This document shows positions 11,310 to 24,899 of a stretch of 64,000 nt of DNA, in pieces. A program made the translations under genes and the position numbers. Numbering within the stretch: the stretch's first letter is position 1; each line of letters opens with the position of its first letter. The stretch is taken from NCBI RefSeq assembly GCF_016545825.1, contig NC_052615.1, forward strand, positions 31,493,088 through 31,557,087, in the 5' to 3' direction. A model generated the notes under the pieces. That model saw nothing but the letters and a program-made list of their open reading frames with translations, was not told the origin of the DNA and did no database searches. This DNA is from Eucalyptus grandis (taxonomy: Eukaryota > Streptophyta > Magnoliopsida > Myrtales > Myrtaceae).

Positions 11310-12664
11310 TGAACCCACTCGTGACTCTCTATAATGACATGGTCGTTCGTAACTACGATTTCGTCGTTCATGTAATTATAGCAGTCGATAATCTGATGTC
11401 GTTGCTTCCTGGCGAAAATTAAAGTTTCAAATGGAAGTCCAAGCGGAGATGGGTTAGACAAGATAGAGCAGGTGGACCCCCATCGTCTCTTAATCATTTT
11501 AGATGGAGATAGGCTGCAGGTGAAGGCAGCTATTAGCTCGCCTAACACCGGCTAAATAAACTAAATTTGCACAATTACAAAAAGTTCAAGTTGAATTGGT
11601 TTAAAAAAACAAAAAAGAATTTTGAACTGAATTGATATAATTATAATAAATTTATAATTTTTTTATAATTCTTCAAAAAAAAATTCTCGTTAAAAATGAG
11701 GCATTTAGGAGACCACTCGGACTCAGCCCACCCCACCCCCACCCGGGGAAAGTTCCCCGGGCCACCATTCTTTGGAATCGGGGGTGATTGGGCCGTGGAC
11801 AATTGACGAGAACTGAGAAGCCGGCTGGCCCATGGTCATGGCAAGATGGGCCGAATTCAATAGAACTGCCGAAATGCTCACGAGGCAAACCTTAAAAAAA
11901 AGAGGCTGAAATCCTCCGTGACGAAGAGCAATAAATTAATCGTGATTGGATGACATCTGAAAAATGGGTAGTGTGAATGCTTTTGATAGAGTCAAATGGA
12001 CCCCCACCGTTGCCCATGCAAGTCGGCTGCCCCTTTATCTATTCATATTCTATTTCTCCCTTTTTCTCTGTACAAAAACATTGACGTGTGAGAAACCTTG
12101 CAAATTGGCAATTCAATGAGGCAAATGAATTGCTCACAAATGTCCGTTCGTGGCCAAATGGAAAAAATGTGAGATCTCGGCGACTTTTTCCCTTCTCTTT
12201 CTTGCCGGCTTTGTAATGGGTCTAGTCTGCTCCCATTCACTCGGTTTCGAGCTAACCAAAGTCAACTTGTCCATCGTCTAATGGAAAATCCACATTTTTA
12301 ATCTTTCGTGCCCATTCACTATTTTTATAATTGCTTGGATAAGTTCGACAACAAAAGCAGAAATCCTTCTCATCTACTTTTCCAGTTGTGTACTTCTATG
12401 CTTTAAATTTTAGGTCAAAGTCCAATGAGTGTGAAAACATTTAAATATGAATTACGCATTTACCCGATCAATTTTTGAAATAGCTGGGTTTTATCGAAAG
12501 GTTAAGAAATTAGTCGGGCCAAAGTGCGAAAAGAGATTGGAAAAGAAAAGAAAAGAAAATGAGATAAAAGAAAAGGAAAAAGAGAAAAGGAGAGGAAAGA
12601 GTATCCAATACCGACACTCTGACTCGACAATGGACACCAAAGATCTCGCTTCGCGAGGAATCTA
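11310..12664. other. Intergenic region between P450 and transporter
   Basis: Contains the P450 3'UTR and the transporter's upstream region. A short GC hairpin (cccgggg/ccccggg, about 11741-11761) and a purine-rich AAAG tract (12535-12600) are visible. No gene recognised. Confidence 0.4.
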
Positions 12665-12931
12665 ATGATGTTTTTTTTTCTCCCCCATCCGACGCTCCAC
12701 GCTCCGCCTCCTCCCCAAATCTGAACCTCCGCCGTCCGATCAAATCCACGCCTCCCTACTACTCCCATTCCTCCACCGTCACTTATCAAATCGCCATCTT
12801 TCTCTCTCTAGATCTCAGAAACCCAAAAACCATTCTCTCTCTCTCTCTCTTTCTCTCTCTTAAAGAGAGAGACTTGAGGAGGAGGAGGAGGAGTTCTTCG
12901 CCGTATTTACGGTTTCGCCACCGGAGCGGCC
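12665..12931 (+). promoter_or_regulatory. 5' leader of the transporter gene
   Basis: Pyrimidine-rich leader with CT runs (12832-12862). Its extent as a transcript is inferred because the pseudogene at 4448 is similar to it from about this point on but not clearly upstream. Confidence 0.45.
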
Positions 12932-14002
12932 ATGGTCGAAGCCCAGACATGGACGACCCGCCGGATGAGCAACCCGAGGCTGGACCACCCCGCCGCCGCC
13001 GCCGCCGACCAGGTGCTCGACATCCCGGCGACGCCGCCCGGCGACGCCCGCAACGCCGCCGCGGGGACCCACCACCTGTCCCCGGCCGTCCTGACGGCCC
13101 TCATCATCGCCTCCTGGTACCTCTCCAACATCGGCGTCCTCCTCCTCAACAAGTACCTCCTCAGCTTCTACGGCTACCGGTACCCAATCTTCCTGACGAT
13201 GCTCCACATGATCTCTTGCTCCGTCTACAGCTACTTCGCCATTGGCTTCCTCGAGATAGTGCCCCTCCAGCACATCCTCTCGCGGCGGCAGTTCTTGAAG
13301 ATCTTCGCGCTGAGCGCCATCTTTTGCTTCTCAGTTGTTTGTGGGAATACCTCGCTGAGGTACATTCCCGTCTCGTTCAACCAGGCCATCGGGGCGACCA
13401 CCCCGTTCTTCACCGCGATCTTCGCTTTCTTGATCACCTGCAAGAAAGAGACCGGGGAGGTGTACCTCGCCCTCTTGCCCGTTGTCTTTGGCATTGTTGT
13501 GGCCAGCAATAGCGAGCCCTTGTTTCATTTGTTTGGGTTCTTGGTCTGCGTCGGTTCGACCGCCGGGAGGGCTCTGAAGTCTGTGGTTCAAGGGATTTTG
13601 CTCACTTCCGAAGCTGAGAAGCTTCACTCCATGAACCTGCTGTTGTACATGGCCCCGATGGCCGCCATGATTCTGTTGCCCTTTACTCTGTACATCGAGG
13701 GCAATGTGGCCGCCGTCACGGTCGAGAAGGCGCGGGGCGATCCGTTCATTGTGTTCCTGTTGGTGGGGAACGCGACGGTGGCCTACTTGGTGAACTTGAC
13801 GAATTTCATGGTCACGAAGCACACCAGCGCGCTCACATTGCAGGTGCTCGGGAATGCCAAGGCGGCCGTGGCGGCCGTCGTGTCAGTTTTGATATTCAAG
13901 AACCCCGTGACGTTGATGGGGATGACGGGGTTCGCCGTCACGATCATGGGCGTGGTGCTCTACAGCGAGGCGAAGAAGAGATCGAAGGTCACGAATCGTT
14001 GA
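12932..14002 (+). CDS. Nucleotide-sugar / triose-phosphate-translocator family transporter
   Basis: Intronless, 356 aa. It starts [16 protein letters not shown], which from memory is nearly the start of Arabidopsis At1g12500, a member of the group of Golgi sugar-nucleotide transporters (UUAT-like, KT-type TPT family). About ten hydrophobic helices run from residue ~55 to ~345. Landmarks are [11 protein letters not shown] (TM1), [11 protein letters not shown], the conserved [20 protein letters not shown] block, [16 protein letters not shown], and [20 protein letters not shown] near the C-terminus, with a basic tail KKRSKVTNR. The family exchanges UDP-sugars or sugar phosphates across the Golgi membrane for wall polysaccharide synthesis; the substrate is not proven by sequence. 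The ATG has a good context (gccATGG). A decayed copy lies at 4448-8690. Confidence 0.93.
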   Translation: MVEAQTWTTRRMSNPRLDHPAAAAADQVLDIPATPPGDARNAAAGTHHLSPAVLTALIIASWYLSNIGVLLLNKYLLSFYGYRYPIFLTMLHMISCSVYSYFAIGFLEIVPLQHILSRRQFLKIFALSAIFCFSVVCGNTSLRYIPVSFNQAIGATTPFFTAIFAFLITCKKETGEVYLALLPVVFGIVVASNSEPLFHLFGFLVCVGSTAGRALKSVVQGILLTSEAEKLHSMNLLLYMAPMAAMILLPFTLYIEGNVAAVTVEKARGDPFIVFLLVGNATVAYLVNLTNFMVTKHTSALTLQVLGNAKAAVAAVVSVLIFKNPVTLMGMTGFAVTIMGVVLYSEAKKRSKVTNR

Positions 14003-15489
14003 CAGAGAGAGTTCATAAGGTGATCGATCGAACACGGCTGCAGCTCTTTTTATTTCTTTCGGCATTGGAATTCGTCAATTCTTATTGATGCTCTAGCTGA
14101 TTGGAGGGAAATATGATTTAAGGAAGGAAGCTAATGAGATTGAATTGTATAGGACGGGGGGATGAAGGGAAAAGAGATCTGAGGAGATCTGATTTATCTT
14201 GAGTCCCTCTTCTCTTTTCTTGCTTAATTGTTCTTGATTGGTGGGGGTAGAATAAGGGAATAAAGCTCTCTTTTACTCTACCCTGCAATGTCATAGCTTT
14301 TTGTAATTTTTTTATTGTCGGGACTTCGCAAAGATTGATTCCAATATCATTGTTGACGCGTTATGCGGGAAGAAAAAGTCTTCCCAGCTTCATATTGTTT
14401 TTTGGATTTCTGACTAAATTCGTGTCTGCCGACACTTCTTAGTGCTGTTCTCTCTTAGTATATATGAATTACATCCTGCTTACGTTTTTTGAGAACTTTA
14501 GTTGGTTGCAAATGTCTTCATCATTTACTTTCGGTTTCCTCCGGAATATCCGGCACTTGGAAGAACGACCTGCTGTTCTCTAGTTGCTTTGCATTTGATG
14601 TGAGAGAAGTACGTGTGGATTTCATCGGCTTGATCTTTGTTCTATCAGGATCTGTCATATTTTCTCCACGATAGTAGGTTTTATTGAGTGATAACAAGAT
14701 TTCATTAAGAAGGGGTAGGGTTTTCTCGACAATGACTTGTGTAATTTCACTGTTAGAAGTTTAAATTAGTGGATTTTGGCTTCACCCGTCTGCCTTAGTC
14801 CTAGTAAGCATGTAGGCCGTCGCTACGGATGGTAGAATGTGTATTCTAGTTTTGTGAATCATCAGGTTCCATTCTGTGTTCGCTAATCGATTTTACAAAG
14901 ATTGATCTTGTCTGAATAGCCTTTGATGCATCGTCATCGAAGACGAAAGGTCAGTCATTGTCCAGTCCGCTGCTTCGTCCCTGTTTGTGAGGCAGCTTCT
15001 GGCCCTGATTCACAGCAGTTCAAGTAAGGGTTCCTGGCTCCTCCTTAGATTTGTAATTGGACCATCCAATTGCACAAATAATGACCGAATTGTGCATGAG
15101 TTGATGATCATCACTTGAAGGTGCCAATGAGTCAAGACAACCTTATCCATCCAATGCCAAATATCTTTGCCAAGTGGTTTGAATCTGTAAAGGTAAACTG
15201 TCGGGCTCGTATATCCAATGACCCAGTAATTTTCTGATTTCCTGTTTGTGCTAATCATCCTCTCCCTTGATTTCATTTTCAACGAAAATGGAAATTTGCT
15301 GGCTTAGGTGGAAAGAAGGAGATGTGGTCTTCAATTCATTCAATGAAAATTCCCCATCTTTCCAGTCTGTCGTGACCATGCTAGGAAGTTGAAGTTGCCA
15401 CGACAGAGACCGGCGACTCCTCATTCGCCAGAATCCTCCTCCTCCACTCGTCCCAAAAGAAAACAAAAACAAATAACAAATAACTATGA
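14003..15489. other. Intergenic: transporter 3'UTR and unassigned sequence
   Basis: The first ~350 bp is probably the transporter's 3'UTR. The rest is moderately AT-rich, with no gene, RNA or transposon that I can support. Confidence 0.4.
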
Positions 15490-16735
15490 TAGGTACGTTC
15501 TTCCCATCCGATGTGTACTTGGCAAGTGAAGATCTTGACCGGTTGATTTATCGGCAACCACCGCCTGAACAACCCCTCTACACGTAGATGTGTGGAGGCC
15601 GCTGGAGAACCATGCTTGAAGGCGACATTTTGGCGTACCCTTTAAGCTAATCTCATCCCCAAGAATATTGACTAGGTGTCCTCTTGTCACGGCAAAACGT
15701 TACGTCAATTAGCCTGAGATCTGCATATAACTAATGAGATTAAGTTCCGTGATGGGTCTCTTTTGTTAGGTGATGTTAATTTAATCATGAAGAGTTACGT
15801 GGTCAGTGTTTAGGAAAAGGGACAGAGCAACTCCTTGAGATGTCTTCCTTTGTGACAAATTTGTCTGGAGGGTAAACTTCTACTTCCCAGCTTGAAAGTT
15901 TAATTGGAGTCTTACCATTTATGTTCAATCCTTGTGTTGTTAAAGCCAGCAATTGCATTTGACCTATCCCCTTTTACGTTTTTGTGGTTTGCAACGAATG
16001 GGAGGAGAGCTCAAGTGAAGAACTCACAACACTAATCCTTATCAAAATTATTAATACGATCAGAACATGATGTGACTTTTGATGGTGACTTTGTTCGATT
16101 CAAGTATGTGATTGTTATGAAATAGGATTAGCATCGAGCAGGGTCACATTGTGACTAAGATAAGTAAGTTCTTCCATCCGATGTGTACTGGGCAAGTGAA
16201 GATCTTGACCGGTTGATTTATCGGCAACCACCGCCTAAACAACGCTGAAGTGAAGAACCACGCTGAAGGCGTGGGGGCCGCTGGAGAACCACGCTGAAGG
16301 CGACATTTTGTTAATGAGATTAAGTTCCGTGATGGGTCTCTTTTGTTAGGTGGATGTTAATTTAATCATGAAGAGTTACGTGGTCGGTGTTTAGGAAAAG
16401 GGACAGAGCAACTTCTTGAGATGTCTTCCTCGTGACAAATTTGTTTGGAGGGTGAACTACTACTTCCCAGCTTGAAAGTTTAATCGGAGTCATTCCATTT
16501 ATGTTCAATCCTTGTGTTGTTAAAGGAAGCCAGCAATTGCATTTGACCCATCCCCCTTTTTATGTTTTTGTGGTTTGCAACGAATGGGAGGAGTGCTCAA
16601 GTGAAGAACTCAGGACAGCTAGTAATCCTTGTCGGAATTATTAATACGATCAAACGTGATGTGACTTTTGATGGTGACTTTGTTTGATTCAAGTATGTGA
16701 TTGTTATAAAACAGGATTAGCATTGAGGAGAGTCA
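15490..16735. repeat. Tandem duplication, two copies of ~0.6 kb
   Basis: Copy 1 (about 15490-16150) and copy 2 (about 16160-16735) share long nearly identical blocks: the gaagatcttgaccggttgat block at 15525 and 16198; attaagttccgtgatgggtc at 15738 and 16319; gggacagagcaact at 15818 and 16401; ggattagcat at 16124 and 16711. Copy 1 holds ~90 bp missing from copy 2, and copy 2 holds a short internal repeat of gaaccacgctgaagg (16255-16304). No protein-coding content recognised. Confidence 0.85.
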
Positions 16736-19010
16736 CATTATCTTTCATGAGATTATAAATTCGAGTCATGTTGTAAATGAACATTTGGTCAATTTATGCT
16801 TTGGATATCTACTACCTCAAGTAGAGAGATTTAATGAATTTTTTACTTTTGATATACCAGTGAGGTTTGCAAACTTGTATACTTATCGATAAATTAAATA
16901 GTTATAACTCAAACCAAACATTTCCGTAATAGATGTGAGACATTTATAGTAACGCTAAGGGATATTTATATTGATCATCCCTCTCTATCACTTCATTGTC
17001 ATATGAAAAGAAAAAATTAAAAAAACAAGAACTGCGTTGAAGTTGATCATTCTATTAAAATTTTTCTAGTAAATCTAGTACCACGAATTAATATCCCTTA
17101 AGTCCTTTTGAATAAACAGTTTATTTGTCCCGAAAGTTTATTGGTCATGATTTATTAATTCGGTAAATCTAATTGATTCATTTTTCGATAGAAATAAGGA
17201 ACCCAAGCAATTTGGACCGGGAATAGGAGTGATTTCCAATACACGATAAGTCTCAATAGTTTCATCTGTGGGATTTTCATTTTCCTGTAATAGTAGAATC
17301 ATAATACTTCTAGAACTTTGGTAAGGCTCTCCCTACCTTAACAACTTTACACAACTCAAAACACAGTGATGAGTTATATGCATATACCTTAATATCTAAG
17401 TATGGTAGGTGAGATATTAGCCACACACACCTTTATGCTCTAATTTCAAAAATAACTCTAATTAGATTAATAAAGATCTTGAATCCTTACCTGACATTGT
17501 GAAATAAAGTTAGTCTGGTTTGGTGATGTCTCTGAGACGCTTACGTTGAAAATTTTTCCCTCATCTTCTTTTTCCTTCTTTTTTTCCCTTCTCTTCAGAT
17601 GCATCTCCGTTGAACAAGCCTCTCTCTCCTCTTTCTTTTTATTTCTATCGGTCGTCCCTCTCTCTTTATTTTATTTTATCATATTTAAAAAAAAAATGGG
17701 TCTTGGGCGACGGAGCTTCAAAGGCCAAATTGATGGGCTTTGGGCTGGGCCCAACTATTCCACTTCGCAAATAGAAACGCTTCGCCTTCTTGGGATTCAA
17801 GAGCACTTCCATGCAAGAGCGGGGGATCGAAAACTGACGTAAGGATGCACGTTGAGGATCGAAAGGTGCGATGCTGCAAAAGTAGCCCATGAAAATCTAT
17901 TGGCCTCGGCCTCTCCCTAAACCAACCCCTTCCTAGTTCCCCAGTTCAAACTTGATCTGTGTCCAAGTGCTGTCCATTGGGCCTCGTTCTGACAACATGG
18001 ACCTCATCAGTTCATGGCCAAACCCATCGTGGACGGATCACAAATTGAATAAATTTTCGAGTCTCCACGGAAAGTGTATGGATCTCAGATGTCTTTTAAG
18101 GCCCACAACCACTAATAGTTTACCATCCTTTCAGGAATTTCAAACGGGCAATATCTGAGCGTTCGAATGGTGCTGTATCGTTTCTGGCATATAATAGAAA
18201 TAGCTTTCTTCTTTGTCTAGGTTTTTTCACAGGTGCGTTTCGAGCATTGTCCCACGATCCACTCAAGTCAATCATCATATGTCAAATATAAAGATTTTTA
18301 CTTCTAATTCATTTCTATTATATGATAACACTTCGCATGCGGTGATTGACTTGGGTGAACAAGAACGTTGTGTTTCATGAACACTTGAAAATATGTCTCT
18401 AAGAGACCCTTTTTTCTTGGCTTGAGCATTGGATTCAAATCTCATTAACCACCTGACTATAGGACCTGCACTAAGTTTCCTAAAAAATGGTCATGATCTC
18501 TTCAATCAAGTGACTCGATTTACATGATCAAAATGAATTATTTCGTATTTGATTGTAACGACATGTCTTGCGATTTGTCAAATTACGCAGTTACATCTCC
18601 TCACGATCTACCGCAGGACCGAATGCATTTGGTGCGCTCATATCTACATCACACGCAACTTCTAGTCATTGGTCTCTCTCTCTCTCTTTTCTTCCATCCA
18701 ATCAAGAAAAATTCGTCGCGTGCAAAAGCTATATTCATACTTAACCCTAGGCCACAAGATGTTCATACTCACCTGAGCTCTCTCACGGGATTCTTCTCAT
18801 ACGAAAGATGGAGAAATCACCGTCTCCCAACTTCAACCAAACAACCACCCCCTCCGATCCACATCTTTTCCCAGCTTCTCGTGATCGATCTCTCACGCGC
18901 GCGCCGCACACTACATACGACGCAAGACCCCCGAAGAACTTACAAATACTACCAATTCGAACCAAACACTGTGTCCTCGTTCTCTTCTTTGCTTCCGTTT
19001 GTCTGGGGGA
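16736..19010. other. Upstream region of the SLAC1 gene
   Basis: AT-rich to 17500, then mixed composition. Short open frames here do not resemble known proteins. It probably holds the SLAC1 promoter and leader, but I cannot mark a convincing TATA box or guard-cell element. Confidence 0.4.
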
Positions 19011-22000
19011 ATGGATACTCGACCGCTGAATTCTCCCCGCGCCCATCTCGTCGACATTCACGAAGTCCTCCAGGAAGAAGAAGCGGAACAATCGACTGCA
19101 GGAACAGCTGCAAATGCAGAACACAAGCCCGATGGCAACAAGCGCGCCAGCCGAGCAGCAAAGCTCCGAGACTCGAGGAGGCAACAGCGGACTTTAAGCA
19201 GGCAAATCTCGCTGGAAACGGGGTTCTCGGTGCTCAACAGAGAGAAGCGCAACGACCCCAACAATGGAGGCGGCGGCCAGAGGAAGGTGCTCTCGAGGAG
19301 CGGGGTGAGCTTCGGGGGCTTCGACTCCGCGATGAAAGGAGCAGGCGGCGGCATGGAGGGAGGAATGAGGAAGGCGGACTATAGCTTGTTCAGGACGAAA
19401 AGCGCGCTGAGCAAGCAGAACTCACTGATGAAGTCGAGGAAGGAGAGAGAGGCGTTGGCATCGGCCGTGGACGAGCATATGCAGAAAACCCAGGGTTTTG
19501 TGGAGAATAGGGAAGACGAGTCGGTGAACAAGAGTGTGCCTGCTGGGAGGTATTTCGCTGCTCTTAGAGGACCTGAGCTTGATGAAGTCAAGGTAAATAT
19601 CAAAATCAAATGACACATTTACGGTGTTTTCACAGTTTTAGGGAGATATCGATGATGTGTATGTTGGATATTGACCAAAAATTTATGTACTTATTATGAC
19701 ATTTTATCAAACCATGTTGAATGACTGAAAGATTGTAGCAGTAAGGGCCAATCTCAAACCCTAGGGATCAAAGTATATACCGTCAAATCAATCAAACTTT
19801 TGTGTTTCTCATTATAAACTAAGAGAACGTAAGATCATATCTTTCCTGCAAAATCGACTTTTGGCTTTGGATAGAATTAACTGTATCTTTCATTTGTGTC
19901 GATTCTCCTCTATTTCGCTTATGCATAGTGGTATGGGTGAAAAATGATTTGCAAAATGAACTTACAAAAATAATGTGCAAGTTACAAATCCTATTAAAAT
20001 ATGTTCAAGAACGCATTAAGATTTTCTTATTCGGTTTTCAATATAAGTTTGAAAAAATTCGATTTTATCTCTAGTATCGGTTATCTCTATTACACAAGGT
20101 GGAGACGTGGAAAAGTTTAGAACCATCGCTGATTATTAAGGAAAGATGAACCCTATTAATTTGAGCAAACTCTGAATATCAGCCTTAGGAAGTCTTGGGT
20201 ATTTTTGGAGTAGATCTTTTTATGCTTCGGAAATAATCATTTACAACCATCAATTTCAAAATATACAATATCTGGATCTATACAAAATTTCCAAAATGAA
20301 TTATTTAGATCACACCTGACATACCTTAAACAATTAGCTTTAGAGATGTCTAAAAAAATTTCTGTCTGACTATATCCTCTGCAGATCAAGCAAGTCGATC
20401 ATATTATTAGGGGAATGATTCATCATCAATAATCTGTTTAGATAAGTCATTCTTAGATGGCTTATACTTTCTTCTGTCCCTAGCCAGTTAAATTGAAGGA
20501 TTCTTTCTCTAATAATCATGTAGTAGATTATAGATATCACTCGCCTGCAAATTTAAATAAATTTTGACATGTTTGGTTACGTAATAAAAAAAAGAATGTG
20601 GGCATGCTTGTAATCAAACATGCAAAAGACTGGTTGACTAAAGTTCTTCGAACCAGAGATGGAGGAAACCATGCCCATCGTTGATGGTATATGCTCTAAT
20701 TCATATGAATGTATGCAGGACTTTGAAGACATCCTCCTCCCAAAGGACCAACCTTGGCCCTTCCTCCTCCGCTTCCCCATCGGTTGCTTTGGTATCTGCC
20801 TCGGCCTTAGCAGCCAAGCCGTCTTGTGGCGGTCCCTCGCCACAAGCCCCGCCACTCAGTTCCTCCACATCTCGCCCTTCATCAACCTCTCGCTCTGGCT
20901 TCTCGCCCTTGCCGTCCTATTCTCCGTGACCGTAACCTACCTCCTCAAGTCCATCTTCTACTTTGAAGCCGTCCGCCGGGAATACTTCCACCCGGTCCGC
21001 ATCAACTTCTTCTTCGCCCCTTGGGTGGTCTGCATGTTCCTAGTCATCGGGGCACCGCCTGTCCTATTTACCAAACCGCCCCATCCCGCAATATGGTGCA
21101 CATTCATGGCCCCTTATTTCTTCCTTGAGCTCAAAATTTACGGGCAATGGCTATCTGGGGGGAAGCGGCGGCTTTGCAAGGTCGCAAACCCTTCCTCGCA
21201 TCTCTCGGTGGTCGGGAACTTCGTGGGGGCGATCTTGGCAGCAAAGGTCGGGTGGAAGGAGCCCGCCAAGTTCTTTTGGGCGGTCGGGTTCGCGCATTAT
21301 CTGGTGCTTTTCGTGACATTGTACCAGAGGTTGCCTACAAGTGAGGCTTTGCCTAAGGAGCTGCACCCCGTTTATTCCATGTTCATCGCGGCTCCTTCAG
21401 CTGCAAGTATTGCTTGGGATGCCATTTATGACGAGTTCGATGGCTTGTCCAGGACTTGCTACTTCATTGCCTTGTTCCTCTATGCGTCACTGGTGGTGCG
21501 GATCAACTTCTTCACGGGGTTTAGGTAAATTCTTCAACTGTTGTAGGTTAAGTGAACATCTCTTGAAGCTGGAGATCATGTGGAATTTTGTATACCTCAG
21601 TTCTGTTTGAAGCTTTGAATTATGCTGACCCTTTAGGCCAAACCATTAGTATCAATTGAGAAGAATCTGCATAAGTGAAATGAGACAAAGATTGGAGTGA
21701 GCATTCCTAAGCCCCAAATTGTATCCAAGCTGTTTCTAAAATTTCTTTTGGCTTTCTGATCGACACATCCGTATGAAACTTTGCAGATTCTCTGTGGCAT
21801 GGTGGTCTTACACATTCCCAATGACGACAGCGTCGGTGGCAACAATCAAGTACGCAGAGCATGTCCCTTGCACCATGAGCAAAGGCCTCGCGCTCGCCCT
21901 TTCGTTCACGTCGTCAACGATGGTTGCCCTACTGTTTGTGTCAACGCTCCTCCATGCCTTTGTTTGGCACACGCTGTTCCCCAACGATCTCGCCATTGCA

Positions 22001-22150
22001 ATAACCAAGAAGAGGCACGGTGGCAAGGAGAGGAAGCCCATCAAGCGAGCCTACGACATAAGGCGATGGGCGAAGCAGAGCACCCTGCCCTTCGCCTCGA
22101 TCATACGGAAGCAGAGCTCGGGAAGCAAGGACGAAAACGAAGCGGAGTAG
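19011..22150 (+). CDS. SLAC1: Slow-type anion channel SLAC1
   Basis: Three exons: 19011-19592, 20719-21524 and 21787-22150, giving 583 aa (Arabidopsis SLAC1 is 556). The plasma-membrane anion channel releases chloride, nitrate and malate from guard cells to close stomata after kinases such as OST1 act on it. The cytosolic N-terminus (1-194) keeps the phosphorylation blocks: RQISLETGFSVLNRE with Ser67 (Arabidopsis Ser59) and LFRTKSALSKQNS with Ser131 (Ser120), then PAGRYFAALRGPELDEVK. Ten helices follow, with PFLLRFPIGCFGICLGLSSQ, FFFAPWVVCMFL, YGQWLSGGKRRLCKVANPSS and WWSYTFPMTTASVATIKYAE, and a basic tail. The start ATG at 19011 has G at -3 and +4. The neighbours fit SLAC1's known genomic context. 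No disruptive change seen. Confidence 0.96.
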
Positions 22151-24805
22151 AACTTCGAATTTCGCAGGGAATTCGAATTTCAAAATAGAGAGAGCGAAGG
22201 GACTTCAAATTTTGATATGAAAGTTGGTGTCGCACTGAATAGTACGAAGATGTTAGATAAAGAGAACTCGATAAAGAGAACTCTCTAAGTTCAGGTTCTG
22301 AATGAATGAATGAGACTTATACCTGAAGTTAGATCATGGGCCCATTGAAGCCCAGTCAAGCCGTTCAGTTCAACTTCTTTTGGGCCCAGATGGCTCGACC
22401 GTGCTGTTTAATACTTAAGCATTTATATGTAGAGTAACCAAAGTTGGTCCAACTTTGCCAGGGCTCCTTCAAAGTTATAGCCAAAAAAAAAAAAAACGAA
22501 AAAGAAAATTGCAATTTAGAACTAAGAGGGTCAGAAATGAATAAATAAATAAAATTTGGCTTCATTGAATCCTGATGTTATATGTTATTTTCTAGAAAAA
22601 GGAAAAGGGAGCGAGTTGTTCCCTCTTGCTTCATTCAATATAGTCAAATGGGATCCAATCCACGTGAGTTCGGATCGTTTTCTGTCGCAACAAGATTTAT
22701 CAACTTTTCTTTCCCCAACCACTTAATTAATCTTTCATTTATAATCTAATATTTATTAAGTAGTTTCGCTAGAGGTTGACACCACCTCTCCCACCATCTT
22801 TTCAAAGCTGGAAATTAAGTTAGGAAGCGAAATGTCGTTAATAGTCTCTTGGGCTTCGGTCGAAGTATTTGGACACCAATATGTTAGATGAAGTTGTTAG
22901 GTATAGTGTGCGATTGATCGAATGCATGCAAACACAGCAACGATGTATTCATTGAAGACTTTGGAAATCTATATAGTCATGATTATAGTCATTTTATTAT
23001 AAATTTGAATCAGCGGACGTTCCTACAATATATGTACTGTATTGTGTATAGATCCTTTCTTTTTGAGCCGTGTGGGATAAGTAACTATTTAAGATGAGCA
23101 GCCTGAGTTCATTATATTACATATCTTCGGGGAAAAAAAGAAAGTGGTAATGTGTATCCATACAAATTCACAGGAATAATTCTTAAATTGAGAATCCATC
23201 CGTTTGAAGGAAAATTGTTTATTAGAAATTGCTTTCTAGTGCTTGGATGATGGAAATTTAGTTGATCTAATCCATGAACCGAAAACAACAAACTTAGATG
23301 CAAAGAAAACGACTTCCCCTTTAAAAAAGAAGAAAAATAATTTTCCTAAATCACCAAACAAATGAAAACTAACTATTTTTAGATTAAAAAAAAAACTAAC
23401 TACTTTCATTGAAAACGATTCCTAGAGAAAATGTTTTGCTTTTGTCACAAAGTTTCTACTAATGACAAACGCACCCTGAAATTTTTTAGTGCCCAACTAG
23501 ATATTGTATTCATGAATATAGGAAGGAGTATTAACGAAAAAAATTATTGAGCCTTTTGAAATGAGTGCACAATTATTCATCTTTTTTGCGCGAAGATGAT
23601 CAACTGGGGAAGAAAAGAACGCTCAATGACGCAATAATTTGAATGCCGTAGGTGTGCTGCACAAAAGCCTTTCAACTTCCAAATCGACTCCTAACTGAGT
23701 TTGGCTGAAGCAGATCGGTCGTCTTCGTGAGCTTCCGTATGAAAAAGCGAAGACACAGAGACAAGCTCAGGCATCTTACGGTATAATCGAATGGGGGTTT
23801 ATGCAAACGACGAAACGTCTAAAGGAGACAAGAGCCCAATTCATGAACAGCCAGTGATCTCCATCCCAAGACAACCTCCACAGTTGTCCCCATACCACGA
23901 AAGGCCATGTCGTGTTGTTTTCTTCCCCCCTTTCAACTTCCATGGAGTTTGCAAACGCAACCAACTTTGCATATAAGCCTCACACGTTGACATCCATTTT
24001 ATCCACACCGAAATTTTCCTATATTTTCATGTATTTCATGCGTACATGAGGACTGAAATTAGCGGCTGCTCACTGGGTATCGCTCATCTATTGCTATTTC
24101 CCACTGTGCATTTTTTTTTTTTTTCCTTTTGCAAATTATACGCACCAAACCATTTTTTCTCCCCTCAACCCGCAAAGTCTATCCAATACAGCTGCTTCCG
24201 CCCTGTCGCTTGACCCGGCAGGCCCCAGCGAACCCATCACGAGCCTCCTAATGTTATTGCACCACCACGGCGAGTCCCTCTTGTTAGAGATATTTAGGAT
24301 AATTATAATGATTTTCTGTATCTTTCAAAATTATGCGAATATCTCTATTTAATTATATGCATCTTAATTGATATGTCATCTTATTTAGTCATTTTATGAA
24401 GTCAAAACTTCATGATAATAAATAAAAATGCACACAAATTCTTCAACTTACTATTCCGCATTATTATTTCTCAACTCCTCTCTTTATCTTTGTCTTTAGG
24501 AGGTCTTGCCTCCATGCCAAGGGTCGACATTGGCTGTCAAGATGGGAAAACCCCATTGATCACCATTGAGATAACTCAAACCGTAGATCTAAGGCTCGGG
24601 CTGCACAAGAACAAGCCCAGAATCGAGGCTTCATGCTTTCAACAAACAATTACACCATCATCAAGTTCATCTACTACTGATCATCATGATCATCTCTTTA
24701 TTAAATTGCATCTAACCTGATCGGTTGTAAAAACAATTCACACCATCTTCATCCTCATTTTTCACTCTTCATGGGGCCAAAAGAAACATCAAGTAATCAT
24801 ATTTT

Positions 24806-24899
<94 letters not shown>

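Noticed and set aside
12860..13822. Long minus-strand frames opposite the transporter
   Set aside because: They are mirror frames of a GC-rich coding sequence with no domain of their own.
18999..19010. SLAC1 start four codons earlier
   Set aside because: The codon there is TTG; ATG at 19011 has a good context and aligns with the family start.
24281..24420. Possible Copia LTR start (tgttagagatatttaggata)
   Set aside because: I could not find a matching end, target duplication or second copy in the window.
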